This document shows, piece by piece, positions 35,821 through 44,475 of a stretch of 64,000 nucleotides of DNA. The DNA lies in contig LT549889.1 in the NCBI GenBank assembly GCA_900078775.1, positions 1,116,001 to 1,180,000 of the forward strand, in the 5' to 3' direction. Under the pieces are notes generated by a model. It did no database searches. It saw only the letters and a program-made list of their open reading frames with translations, and was not told the DNA's origin. Origin of the DNA: Mycolicibacterium aurum (GTDB taxonomy: Bacteria > Actinomycetota > Actinomycetes > Mycobacteriales > Mycobacteriaceae). Every line of letters starts with the position of its first letter. The first letter of the stretch is position 1. The translations under genes were made by a program, and so were the position numbers.

Positions 35821-37253
35821 CCGGTGGGCGTACCCGGATCCCGGCCGACCTGCAGGCCTGGATCGCCGAGGTGACCGGCGCCGGACAGATTGCGCTGAAA
35901 CAGGTTTCCGGTGGTGCGAGCCGGCAGGCCTGGTTCGTCGACCTCGACGCCGGTACGGAGGACGCACAGCAGCTGTTCCTGCGTTACGACCCGCGCGAAC
36001 CACGGCCCGGCAGCGCCTTCCACTCGCTGCAGGTGGAGGCCCAGATCATCGCCGAGCTGCACCGGCACGGCGTCCAGGTGCCGCGGGTGATCGCCGCGCA
36101 CCCGTCGGCCCAGGCGGTGCTGATGGACCGGATCGCGGGGGAGACCTGGTTCCGGCTGATCAAGGATCCGGGCGAACAGGTGCGCACCGCGCAGGATTTC
36201 ATCGCCAAGCTGGCCGCCATGCACCGCATCGACGCGCGCGAGCTGCGGATCGCCGGCCTCGGTCCGGCCGGTCCGGTCGCCGAGCATGTCCGCGCCGAGA
36301 TCGCCGCGATGCGCTCCCGGGTGGACCGGTACGGCAGACCGGCGCCGCTGCTGGGCTTCTGCATCGACTGGCTGGACCGCAACGTGCCCGAGTACGCCGG
36401 GCCTACCGTGCTGGTGCAGGGCGATACCGGACCCGGCAATTTCATGTACGCCGACGGGGTCGTCACCGCAATCGTGGACTGGGAACTGGCGCACTTCGGT
36501 GACCCGATGGACGACATCGCCTGGCTGTCCCTGCGCACGGTGCAGGACACCTTCACCGATTTCCCGGCCCGGCTCGCCGAGTACGAACAGCTGTCCGGGC
36601 ACCGCATCGACGAAAACCGGGTCTGGTACTACCGGCTGTTCGCCGAGACCCGGCTGGCCTCCATGAACCCGGGCAGCGTGGACACCCGGGCCTCGGCCCC
36701 GGCCGGCTCGCCCGATGCGGGCAACGGTCTCATCTACGGCATGCTGCACCGGCGGCTGCTCATCGAGGCGCTGGCGCACGCCGTCGGTATCCCCGAGGTG
36801 GTGGTGGATCTGCCCGGCGAGGACCGGGTTTCGGAGAACGCCCCGGTCTACGAGGCGGCCGCCGCGGCGCTGTCCGGTGCCGCCGAGCGCTCCGGCGACG
36901 CGCTGGCGACCCGCTATGTGAAGGGTGCCGCCCGGCTGGTCAAGTACCTTGCCGAGGTCGACCGGATCGGCGGACTCGTCGAGGCCGCCGAGATCGCCGA
37001 GATCGCCGCACTGCTCGGCCGGACGCCGTCCTCGGTGACCGTGGGCCGCGCGGGCCTGGCCGCGGCTGCCGGGCGCGGCGAGATCGGCGAACGCGACTAC
37101 GTCGCCCAACTGTGGCGCGGCATCAAACGTGACGACCATCTGACCCGCACTGCCTCCGGCGCGCTGAGCCGCAGGACGTGGCCACCCCTGACCCATTCCG
37201 TGGAACCCCACTTGCACAAGGAGACCGAGACCGTTGGGCATCGCAATCACTGA
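35817..37253 (+). CDS. APH-type phosphotransferase, LvaA/ACAD10-11 kinase-like
   Basis: A 478-residue protein. The N-terminal kinase domain has the nucleotide loop VSGGASRQAWFVD, the catalytic segment VLVQGDTGPGNFMY and the metal-binding IVDWELAHFGDPMDDIAWL, as in aminoglycoside/choline kinase-like proteins. About 100 extra residues at the C-terminus (from AAAAALSGAAERSGDALA) may be a DUF6285-type helical domain. Known relatives phosphorylate 4-hydroxyacyl-CoA: LvaA in Pseudomonas levulinate degradation and the kinase part of human ACAD10/11. Its overlap with an acyl-CoA dehydrogenase gene supports the same role rather than drug resistance. ATG at 35817. Confidence 0.8.
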   Translation: MTGGRTRIPADLQAWIAEVTGAGQIALKQVSGGASRQAWFVDLDAGTEDAQQLFLRYDPREPRPGSAFHSLQVEAQIIAELHRHGVQVPRVIAAHPSAQAVLMDRIAGETWFRLIKDPGEQVRTAQDFIAKLAAMHRIDARELRIAGLGPAGPVAEHVRAEIAAMRSRVDRYGRPAPLLGFCIDWLDRNVPEYAGPTVLVQGDTGPGNFMYADGVVTAIVDWELAHFGDPMDDIAWLSLRTVQDTFTDFPARLAEYEQLSGHRIDENRVWYYRLFAETRLASMNPGSVDTRASAPAGSPDAGNGLIYGMLHRRLLIEALAHAVGIPEVVVDLPGEDRVSENAPVYEAAAAALSGAAERSGDALATRYVKGAARLVKYLAEVDRIGGLVEAAEIAEIAALLGRTPSSVTVGRAGLAAAAGRGEIGERDYVAQLWRGIKRDDHLTRTASGALSRRTWPPLTHSVEPHLHKETETVGHRNH

Positions 37254-39405
37254 AGATCATCGCGAACTGGCCGGCGTCGCCCGTGCCTTTCTGCAGGCCC
37301 GGGGCGCTCGGGCGGCCGCTCGCTCGCTGCTCGACGCCGATGACGAAGCGCGGCCGGCATTCTGGGCCGAGTTGAGCGGTCTGGGGTGGCTCGGTCTGCA
37401 CGTCGCCGAGGAATATGGCGGCGCCGGCTTCGGGCTGCCCGAACTCGTGGTGGTGGTGGAGGAATTCGGCCGCGCCGTCGCCCCCGGACCGTTCGTGCCC
37501 ACGGTGACCGCCTCGGCGATCATCTCCGCCGCGGGCAGCGCTGAGCAGCGGGCCCACCGGCTGCCCGGCCTCGTCGACGGCAGCACCACCGCGGCGGTCG
37601 GTATAGACACCGCCATCACCGCCGACGGCAACCGCTTCTCCGGTGCAGCCGGGGTGGTCCTGGGTGCGGCACTGGCCGACCTGCTGGTGCTGACCGTCGG
37701 GGAAGACGTGGTGATCGTCGACCGCGCGGCGGACGGCGTCACCGTCGAGGTGCCGGCCAACCTCGATCCCACCCGACGGTCGGGACGGGTCACGCTGACC
37801 GATGTGGAGTTGTCGGCGGCGGACATCCTGCCCGGCCGGGCAGGGACCGCAGTGGCCTTGGCGCAGACCATCGCCGCGGCCGAAGCCGTTGGTGGATGCC
37901 AGGATTGCGTTGAGGCAGCGGTCGACTACGCGAAGGTGCGTGAACAGTTCGGCCGCACGATCGGCACCTTCCAGGCGATCAAACACCACCTGGCCAACAT
38001 GCTGGTGGCCGCCGAATCGGCGACCGCGACCGTGTGGGACGCCGCCCGCGCCGCCGAGTCGGCCAGCGAGGACGAGTTCGCGCTGATGGCCGCCTGCGCG
38101 GCGACCCTGACCTTCCCGGCCTACGTGCACAACGCCGAACTCAACATCCAGGTGCACGGCGGTATCGGGTTCACCTGGGAGCACGACGCCCATCTGCACC
38201 TGCGCCGCGCGCTGACGGTGCGCGGGCTGTTCGGTGGCCGGGAGGGGCCGACGTCGGTCTACGAGCTGACCGCCAAGGGCGTGGTTCGGGAGAACTCCAT
38301 CGACCTGCCCCCGGAGGCCGAGCAGCTGCGTGCCGAGATCAGCCGGGAGTTCGCCAGCTGGCCGGATCTGGACGAGAAGGCCCTGCGGGAGCGGATGATC
38401 GAGACCGGCTATCTGATGCCGCACTGGCCCAAGCCGTGGGGCCGGGCGGCCGACGCGGTGGAGCAGCTCGTCATCGAGCAGGAGATGGCGGCCGCGGGGA
38501 TCAAGCGCCCCGACTTCGGCATCACCGGGTGGGTGGTGCTGACCCTGATCCAGCACGGCACCGCCGAGCAGATCGAGCGGCTGGTCGCCAAGGCACTGCG
38601 CGGTGACCAGGTGTGGTGCCAGCTGTTCTCAGAACCGGGCGCCGGATCCGATGCCGCGGCGGTCAGCACCAAGGCGGTGCGCACCGACGGCGGCTGGATC
38701 ATCAACGGGCAGAAGGTCTGGACCAGTGGAGCGCAGTACTGCCAGCTCGGTCTGGCCACCGTGCGCACCGATCCGGAGGCGTCCAAGCACGCCGGCATCA
38801 CCACGGTGATCATCGACATGACCGCGCCCGGCGTCGAGGTGCGGCCGCTGCGGCAGATCACCGGGCAGTCGGAGTTCAACGAGGTGTTCTTCACCGACGT
38901 GTTCGTGCCCGACCACGATGTCGTCGGTGCACCGAACAACGGCTGGACGGTCGCGCGGGCCACGCTGGGCAACGAACGGGTGAGCATCGGCGGTGGCGGG
39001 GTGGCGGCCAGCCGCAATGCGGCGGCGGCGATAGTGGATGTGACGCAACGGTTCGCCGAGCGCGTCGCCGGCGCGCCCGAGCGGGCCGGCCGGTTCCTCG
39101 CCGACGAGCACGCGCTGCGGCTGCTGAACCTGCGCCGGGTGGCGCGCAGTGTGGCCGGGGCGGAGCCCGGTCCCGAGGGCAATGTGACCAAACTGCTGAT
39201 CGCCGAACATGTGGTGGACCGGGCCGGTCTGACCGCGGAGTTGTTCGGCCCCGATGTCGCGCTGCTGGCGGCGCCGGCCAAGGGGGCCGGGCTGATGGTG
39301 CTCGGATCGCGGGGGATGACGATCGCGGGCGGCACCTCGGAGGTGACCCGCAATCAGATCGCCGAGCGCATCCTGGGCCTGCCCCGCGACCCGCTGATCA
39401 AGTGA
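37234..39405 (+). CDS. Double acyl-CoA dehydrogenase (two FadE units fused)
   Basis: A 723-residue chain with two acyl-CoA dehydrogenase units. Unit 1 (1-345): LGWLGLHVAEEYGGAGFG, REQFGRTIGTFQAIKHH and VHGGIGFTWEHDAHLHLRRA. Unit 2 (about 350-723): WCQLFSEPGAGSDAAAVST, IINGQKVWTSGAQYC, ITGQSEFNEVFF and the final AGGTSEVTRNQIAERILG. This is the layout of FadE34-type enzymes of mycobacterial side-chain degradation, where one half keeps the active site and the other is structural. TTG at 37234 with AAGGAG ten bases upstream, inside the kinase 3' end. It may act on the phosphorylated product of the kinase. Confidence 0.9.
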   Translation: MGIAITEDHRELAGVARAFLQARGARAAARSLLDADDEARPAFWAELSGLGWLGLHVAEEYGGAGFGLPELVVVVEEFGRAVAPGPFVPTVTASAIISAAGSAEQRAHRLPGLVDGSTTAAVGIDTAITADGNRFSGAAGVVLGAALADLLVLTVGEDVVIVDRAADGVTVEVPANLDPTRRSGRVTLTDVELSAADILPGRAGTAVALAQTIAAAEAVGGCQDCVEAAVDYAKVREQFGRTIGTFQAIKHHLANMLVAAESATATVWDAARAAESASEDEFALMAACAATLTFPAYVHNAELNIQVHGGIGFTWEHDAHLHLRRALTVRGLFGGREGPTSVYELTAKGVVRENSIDLPPEAEQLRAEISREFASWPDLDEKALRERMIETGYLMPHWPKPWGRAADAVEQLVIEQEMAAAGIKRPDFGITGWVVLTLIQHGTAEQIERLVAKALRGDQVWCQLFSEPGAGSDAAAVSTKAVRTDGGWIINGQKVWTSGAQYCQLGLATVRTDPEASKHAGITTVIIDMTAPGVEVRPLRQITGQSEFNEVFFTDVFVPDHDVVGAPNNGWTVARATLGNERVSIGGGGVAASRNAAAAIVDVTQRFAERVAGAPERAGRFLADEHALRLLNLRRVARSVAGAEPGPEGNVTKLLIAEHVVDRAGLTAELFGPDVALLAAPAKGAGLMVLGSRGMTIAGGTSEVTRNQIAERILGLPRDPLIK

Positions 39406-39838
39406 GCGCGGCCGGAGCGAACACCGGGACGTACACCGTCCCGGTGTCCTGCGGGTGCGCCTCGAACCGCACGGTCAGCGGCATTCCGGTGACCAGGTCC
39501 CCGGGATCGCAGTCGACGATGTTGGTCACCATGCGCAGCTCGGCCTGTTCGGCCAGTTCCACCACCGCGATGATGAAAGGCGTTGGCACGCTGGGATGGA
39601 ACTGCTGATGGGCGACCGTGTAGGTGAACAACGTGGCGGCGCCGGAGACCGCGACGAACTCACAGGCGCCGTCGCAGTCGGGGCAACCCGCACGGGGCGG
39701 GAGGACGAATCGTCCGCACGGCGCGCAGTGCTGCACTCGCAGCACCCCGTCGGCGCCAGAGGTCCAGAACGGGCGGGTGGCCTCGTCGAGTGCGGGCAGG
39801 ATCCGGGGCGCGTTCGCCGAAACCGGTGATGTCGTCAC
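39398..39838 (-). CDS. DUF35 OB-fold protein with zinc ribbon
   Basis: A 146-residue protein. A zinc ribbon, CAPCG with CPDC 15-20 residues on, precedes an OB-fold (AATLFTYTVAHQQFHPSVPTPF). Proteins of this family act with thiolase-like partners; in steroid degradation the pair Ltp2-DUF35 is an aldolase. The GTG at 39838 (VTTSPVSANA) lacks a ribosome site but is seven bases after TACTGT on this strand, matching a leaderless start within operator site G. Divergent from its likely partner at 39886. The 3' end overlaps the double dehydrogenase by 8 bases. Confidence 0.85.
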   Translation of the reverse strand: MTTSPVSANAPRILPALDEATRPFWTSGADGVLRVQHCAPCGRFVLPPRAGCPDCDGACEFVAVSGAATLFTYTVAHQQFHPSVPTPFIIAVVELAEQAELRMVTNIVDCDPGDLVTGMPLTVRFEAHPQDTGTVYVPVFAPAALT

Positions 39839-39846
39839 ACAGAGAA

Positions 39847-39856
39847 CAGTACACTG
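39847..39856. promoter_or_regulatory. Shared operator motif, site G
   Basis: CAGTACACTG followed by ATTAAGC; apart from the central two bases this is a perfect palindrome. It lies between the divergent DUF35 and thiolase-like genes and holds TACACT on the plus strand and TACTGT on the minus strand, both -10-like. Confidence 0.7.
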
Positions 39857-39885
39857 ATTAAGCTTATTCACGTGAGGAAGGACGG

Positions 39886-41040
39886 ATGGTCCTGACCAGC
39901 ACAGCCGCCCCGGTGATCTCGGGCACCGGCATCTCCCAGATCGGGCGCCGCACCGGCGTCCCGGCGTTGGATCTCACCGCCCAGGCCGCCGTCGCGGCCA
40001 TCGCCGATGCCGGGCTCACCGCCGCCGATATCGACGGCGTCATCACCCTGGGCGACACCCCGGCCGAGGAGGCGGCCGCCCACCTAGGCATCCCGGAGGC
40101 CGGTGATTTCGGGCCCGTGATGGGATCTGCCGGGCTGCTCACCCCAGTGGTGCAGGCCCACGACGCGGTGGCCGAGGGTCGGGCCCGACACGTGTTGGTC
40201 TACCGCACGGTGCAGATGATGGGCGGCACCGCCGACGCCGGGCCCAAGAAGGCCCGGCCCGCCACACGCACCGCGATGGATCGAGAGTTCGAATATCTCG
40301 TTGCCGCGCACGCCTATTCGGCCGCGAACTGGCTGGCCATGCATTGCCGGCGGCACATGGATCTGTACGGCACCACCCGTGAACAGCTCGGCTGGATCGC
40401 CATCAACGCCCGCCGCAACGCGGCCCGCAACCCACTGGCCGTCTACCGCGACCCGATCACCATGGCCGACTACCTGAACGCGCGACCGATCTCGTCGCCG
40501 TTCGGGCTGCTGGACTGCGATGTACCGGTCGACGGCTCGATCGCCTTCGTGGTGTCGACCGCGGCGCACCGCGCCGACAGCCCGCACGGCGCGGTGACCA
40601 TCGAAGCCACCGGCGGAGCGTCGGGCCGCGGCGGCTGGTTCGGTCGCTCGGACTACCCGAAGATGGCCGCCACCGACGCCGCCGCGGACCTGTGGTCCAA
40701 GACCGCCCTGAAGCCCGCCGACGTCGACATCGCGGAACTGTATGACGGATTCAGCTTCCTCACCCTGGCTTGGCTGGAGGCGCTGGGATTCTGCGCGGAC
40801 GGGGAGGGCGGCGCCTTCGTCGACGGCGGAACCCGCATCGCCCCGGACGGGCAGTTGCCGCTGAACACCTATGGCGGTCAACTCTCCGCCGGCCGGATGC
40901 ACGGCTACTGGGTGCTGCATGAGGCCTGTCAACAACTGCGCGGCGTCGCGGGACCCACCGCGATCCCCACCCGTCCCGAGGTGGCCGTGGTGTCCGCCGG
41001 CGGCGGCCCGATCGCCGGATGCGTGTTGCTGACATGCTGA
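39886..41040 (+). CDS. Thiolase-like (lipid-transfer type) protein, DUF35 partner
   Basis: A 384-residue thiolase-fold protein. The usual nucleophile Cys is replaced: the segment reads PVMGSAGLLTP, so it should not form an acyl-enzyme as condensing thiolases do. Conserved late motifs such as IAELYDGFSFLTLAWLEALGF and NTYGGQLSAGRMHG match the Ltp2-type proteins that cleave carbon-carbon bonds by retro-aldol reaction with a DUF35 partner, here encoded divergently. ATG at 39886. It leads a transcript of five genes (ligase, SDR, F420 enzyme, AveC-like). Confidence 0.85.
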   Translation: MVLTSTAAPVISGTGISQIGRRTGVPALDLTAQAAVAAIADAGLTAADIDGVITLGDTPAEEAAAHLGIPEAGDFGPVMGSAGLLTPVVQAHDAVAEGRARHVLVYRTVQMMGGTADAGPKKARPATRTAMDREFEYLVAAHAYSAANWLAMHCRRHMDLYGTTREQLGWIAINARRNAARNPLAVYRDPITMADYLNARPISSPFGLLDCDVPVDGSIAFVVSTAAHRADSPHGAVTIEATGGASGRGGWFGRSDYPKMAATDAAADLWSKTALKPADVDIAELYDGFSFLTLAWLEALGFCADGEGGAFVDGGTRIAPDGQLPLNTYGGQLSAGRMHGYWVLHEACQQLRGVAGPTAIPTRPEVAVVSAGGGPIAGCVLLTC

Positions 41041-42581
41041 CCCACGCCGTCACCACCATCGGCGACGCCATCATCGAGGGCGCGCGGCAGTACCCGGACA
41101 AATTGGTCAAGGTGCACAGCACCATTCGCCCCGACACCACCACCCGGGCCGATCTCTACGCCGAGAGCCGGCGGCTGGCCACCGGACTGATCGGACTCGG
41201 GGTGCGCCCCGGTGACGTGGTGGCGGTACAACTGCCGAACTGGCGGGAGTGCCTGACAGCGCACGCCGGCATCTGGCTGGCCGGGGCGGTGGTGCTGCCG
41301 ATCGTGCCGATCTACGGCCCGGCCGAGGTAGCCTTCATCGCCCGCCAATCCGGCGCGCGGGCGCTGATCCTGGCCCGCGAGATCCGCAACCGGGACGCGG
41401 CGGCCACCCTGGACGCGGTGGCCGACCTGCCCGGACTGGCGCATCGCATCCTGGTGGGCGACCCGCTACCGGGAACCACGCCCTACACCGACCTGGCCGC
41501 CACACCGGCCGGGGCGATCGCGCCCACCGCGGGCGGGGGCGGGCGCGCGCTGCTGGTATACACCTCGGGGACCACCGCCGAACCCAAGGGTGTGCAACAC
41601 AGCCACGCCGGCCTGCTCGGCGAGATCCGCGCCATGGACGAGATGCGCGGCGGCGGTGACGATATGACCACGCTGTCGGTGTTCCCGTCCGGCCACATCG
41701 CCGGCACCCTGGGCATCCTGCGGGTGTTCTGCGGCAGCAGCGCCACCATCGCGATGGACGCCTGGGACCCGGTCGCCGCGGCACGGCTGATCGACGAGTA
41801 CTCGGTCACCGCGTCCGGGGGCGCCCCGATCCATCTGAGCGGCATCCTCGACGTCGCCGAACGCGAGGGCCTGGACCTGTCCAGCCTGACCGAGTACGTC
41901 ACCGGCGCGGCCGGGGTGGCCGGCAGCCTGATCCGCCGCGCCGACGGATTCGGTGTGGGCGCATTCCGCTGCTACGGCTCCTCCGAACACCCCACCATCA
42001 GCTCCGGGCTGCCCGTCGATCCGCTGGACAAACGTGCCGACACCGACGGCCGGGTCTGTCCGGGCACCGAGGTCAGGATCGTCGACGAGGATGACCGCGA
42101 CGTCGAAACCGGTTACCCGGGCGAGATCCTGACCCGCGGGCCGGAACTGTTCAGCGGCTATACCGACACCGCCCACACCCGGGCCAGCATGCTCGACGGC
42201 TGGTTCCGCACCGGCGACATCGGTCGCCTCGACGCCGAGGGTTTCCTGACCATCACCGACCGCAAGAAGGACATCATCGTGCGCGGCGGGGAGAACATCT
42301 CCTCCAAGGAGGTCGAAGACGTCCTGAGCAGTCACCCGGCCATCGCCGAGGCTGCCGCGATCGGCGCCGCCGACGACCGCTACGGCGAACGGGTCTGCGC
42401 ATTCGTCGTGGTGACCCCCGGAAGCCACTTCGGGATCCCTGATGCAGCAGCGCATTTCGCGGCATGCGGACTGGCCCGCCAGAAGACCCCGGAACACATC
42501 GTGGTGGTCGACGAACTACCCCGTACCGCCAGCGGCAAGGTGCAGAAGCATCTGCTGCGGGCACAGCTGAAAGCAACCTGA
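41034..42581 (+). CDS. Acyl-CoA ligase (FadD)
   Basis: AMP-forming acyl-CoA ligase, 515 residues. P-loop LVYTSGTTAEPKGVQH, CYGSSEHPTI, WFRTGDIGRLDAEGFLTITDRKKD and the late Lys in PRTASGKVQKH. The ATG at 41034 overlaps the thiolase-like stop; an alternative ATG at 41019 would add five residues. It differs clearly from the ligases at 28411 and 46728, so the cluster has at least two ligase types, perhaps for the parent acid and for a shorter product. Confidence 0.92.
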   Translation: MLTHAVTTIGDAIIEGARQYPDKLVKVHSTIRPDTTTRADLYAESRRLATGLIGLGVRPGDVVAVQLPNWRECLTAHAGIWLAGAVVLPIVPIYGPAEVAFIARQSGARALILAREIRNRDAAATLDAVADLPGLAHRILVGDPLPGTTPYTDLAATPAGAIAPTAGGGGRALLVYTSGTTAEPKGVQHSHAGLLGEIRAMDEMRGGGDDMTTLSVFPSGHIAGTLGILRVFCGSSATIAMDAWDPVAAARLIDEYSVTASGGAPIHLSGILDVAEREGLDLSSLTEYVTGAAGVAGSLIRRADGFGVGAFRCYGSSEHPTISSGLPVDPLDKRADTDGRVCPGTEVRIVDEDDRDVETGYPGEILTRGPELFSGYTDTAHTRASMLDGWFRTGDIGRLDAEGFLTITDRKKDIIVRGGENISSKEVEDVLSSHPAIAEAAAIGAADDRYGERVCAFVVVTPGSHFGIPDAAAHFAACGLARQKTPEHIVVVDELPRTASGKVQKHLLRAQLKAT

Positions 42582-42607
42582 GATCCCCAACTGAAAGGCG
42601 CACGAAC

Positions 42608-43462
42608 ATGGGCAGAGTTGAGAACAAGGTCGTCCTCGTCACCGGCGGCGCCCGCGGGCAGGGCCGCCGGCACGCCGTCCGGCTGGCCGAAGAGGGTGCC
42701 GATGTCATCCTGTTCGACATCTGCGCCGACATCGAGCACAACGACTATCCGCTGGCCAGCAGCCTCGACCTGGAGGAGGCCTGCCGGGAGGTCGAGAAGT
42801 CCGGGCACCGGGTGGTATCGGCCGCGGTGGACGTCCGGGATCGGGCCGCGCTGGAAACCGCACTCGCGGCCGCCGTCGCCGAATTGGGTCGCCTCGACGT
42901 GGTGGTGGCCAACGCCGGCATCTGTCCGCTCGGCGGCAACCAGCCGATCGGCGCCTTCGCCAACGCCTTCGACGTCGACTTCGTCGGCGTGGTCAACACC
43001 GTGCACACCGCGCTGCAATACCTTTCGGCCGGCGCCTCGATCATCACGGTGGGATCGGTGGCCGGGCTGCTGGCCGAGAAGGCCGGTCCCGGAGCCAGTA
43101 TGGGCCCCACCGGCGCCGGCGGCGCCGGGTACAACCTGGCCAAGCAGTTCATCGACAAGTACACCCTGTCGCTGGCCGGACAGCTTGCGCCGCTGTCGAT
43201 TCGGGCGAACGTGGTGCACCCCACCAACGTCAACACCGCGATGCTGCACAACGAGGCCATGTACAAGATGTTCCGGCCCGATCTGGAGCATCCCGGCCTC
43301 GACGACGCGCTGCTGACCTTCCCGATGATGCAGGGCATGCCGATTCCGTTCGTGGAACCCGAGGACATCTCGCACGCGGTCACCTACCTGGCCTCCGACG
43401 AGTCCCGCTACGTGACCGGCGTGCAGCTCAAGGTCGACGCCGGCGCGAGCCTGAAGTTCTGA
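42608..43462 (+). CDS. SDR family oxidoreductase, mycofactocin-coupled type
   Basis: A 284-residue short-chain dehydrogenase with TGGARGQGRRHAVRLAEEGAD at the N-terminus, Asp after strand 2 (ILFDICAD), NAG motif in VVANAGICPL, Ser in VGSVAG and YNLAKQF as the Tyr-Lys pair. The GQGR wording and the insertion after ILFDICA are typical of the SDR subfamily thought to hold NAD tightly and to use mycofactocin as electron carrier. ATG at 42608. It should oxidise an alcohol intermediate. No mycofactocin biosynthesis gene is in the window. Confidence 0.88.
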   Translation: MGRVENKVVLVTGGARGQGRRHAVRLAEEGADVILFDICADIEHNDYPLASSLDLEEACREVEKSGHRVVSAAVDVRDRAALETALAAAVAELGRLDVVVANAGICPLGGNQPIGAFANAFDVDFVGVVNTVHTALQYLSAGASIITVGSVAGLLAEKAGPGASMGPTGAGGAGYNLAKQFIDKYTLSLAGQLAPLSIRANVVHPTNVNTAMLHNEAMYKMFRPDLEHPGLDDALLTFPMMQGMPIPFVEPEDISHAVTYLASDESRYVTGVQLKVDAGASLKF

Positions 43463-43470
43463 GCGGCGCC

Positions 43471-44475
43471 ATGAAGTGGGGCATGCCCTGGCCGGGAGCC
43501 GAACTCGCCCAGCGTTGTGAGCAGGCCGGCGCGCAGGCGTTCTGCGCCGGCGAGTTCGCCGACGCCAGCGCCTACGTCACGGCGACCGAGATGGCACACG
43601 GCACGCAGCGGGCGGTCACCGGGCCCGGGATCGCCTACGCGTTCGCCCGGTCCCCGTTCGTGCACGCCGCGGCGGTCCGACATCTGAACAAGATCGCGCC
43701 CGACCGGATCTTCCTCGGCCTGGGGGCCGGCACCGGCCGGATGAACCGGGACTGGTTCGGGGTGGACTCCGCACACCCGGCGCCGCGAATGGCCGAGTTG
43801 GTCGACTGCATCCGGGCCTTCCTGCAGGCCGAGAACGATCAGAAGATCACCTTCAGCGGGAACTACTATTCGATCGACACCCACATCCGGGCGCCTGTGA
43901 TGGGCCCGATCGAGGTGCCGATCCTGCTGGGCGCGTTCAATATTCACATGTTGCGTACCGCCGGGCGGGTCGCCGACGGGGTGTTGGGGCACGGCCTGTT
44001 CACCGACCGCTGGTGGTCCGAGGTGGTCGACCCGCAGTTGCGGACCGGCGCCGAGCAGGCCGGCCGCGACGCTGCGGCGCTGCTGCGCTGGGGCTGGGTC
44101 ATCACCGCCATCGATGACGAGGACCCGGCGCGGGCCGTCGAGGACGCCCGCCGGCAGATCGCCTTCTACCTGACCGTCAAGACCTATGACTCACTGGTGG
44201 CGCTGCACGGATGGCAGGACGAGGTCGCCGCCATCCGCGCCGAGTTCGCCGGGGGAGACCCCCGCAAGATCGGCAGCCACGTCACCGACGACATGTTGTG
44301 GTCGATGGCGGCCTGTGGTGACACCGCGCAGGCAACCGAGATGCTGGCCGGTCGCAAGAACCTTCCCGACCTCGGATTCCTCTCCCCGCCCGGGTTTCTG
44401 GTGAGCCCACGGCGTCGCAAGCACTACGGCAACAACACTGTCGAGAGTGTCCATCAGATTGGAGTGGCACAGTGA
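43471..44475 (+). CDS. LLM-class F420-dependent oxidoreductase
   Basis: A 334-residue TIM-barrel protein of the luciferase-like group: MKWGMPWPGAELAQRCEQAGA at the N-terminus, APDRIFLGLGAGTGRMN (phosphate-binding loop) and AFNIHMLRTAGRVADGVLGHGL. Mycobacterial members usually use coenzyme F420, though FMN-dependent monooxygenases share the fold. ATG at 43471, eight bases after the SDR stop; its own stop overlaps the GTG of the next gene. It presumably oxidises or reduces an intermediate of the cluster pathway. Confidence 0.87.
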   Translation: MKWGMPWPGAELAQRCEQAGAQAFCAGEFADASAYVTATEMAHGTQRAVTGPGIAYAFARSPFVHAAAVRHLNKIAPDRIFLGLGAGTGRMNRDWFGVDSAHPAPRMAELVDCIRAFLQAENDQKITFSGNYYSIDTHIRAPVMGPIEVPILLGAFNIHMLRTAGRVADGVLGHGLFTDRWWSEVVDPQLRTGAEQAGRDAAALLRWGWVITAIDDEDPARAVEDARRQIAFYLTVKTYDSLVALHGWQDEVAAIRAEFAGGDPRKIGSHVTDDMLWSMAACGDTAQATEMLAGRKNLPDLGFLSPPGFLVSPRRRKHYGNNTVESVHQIGVAQ

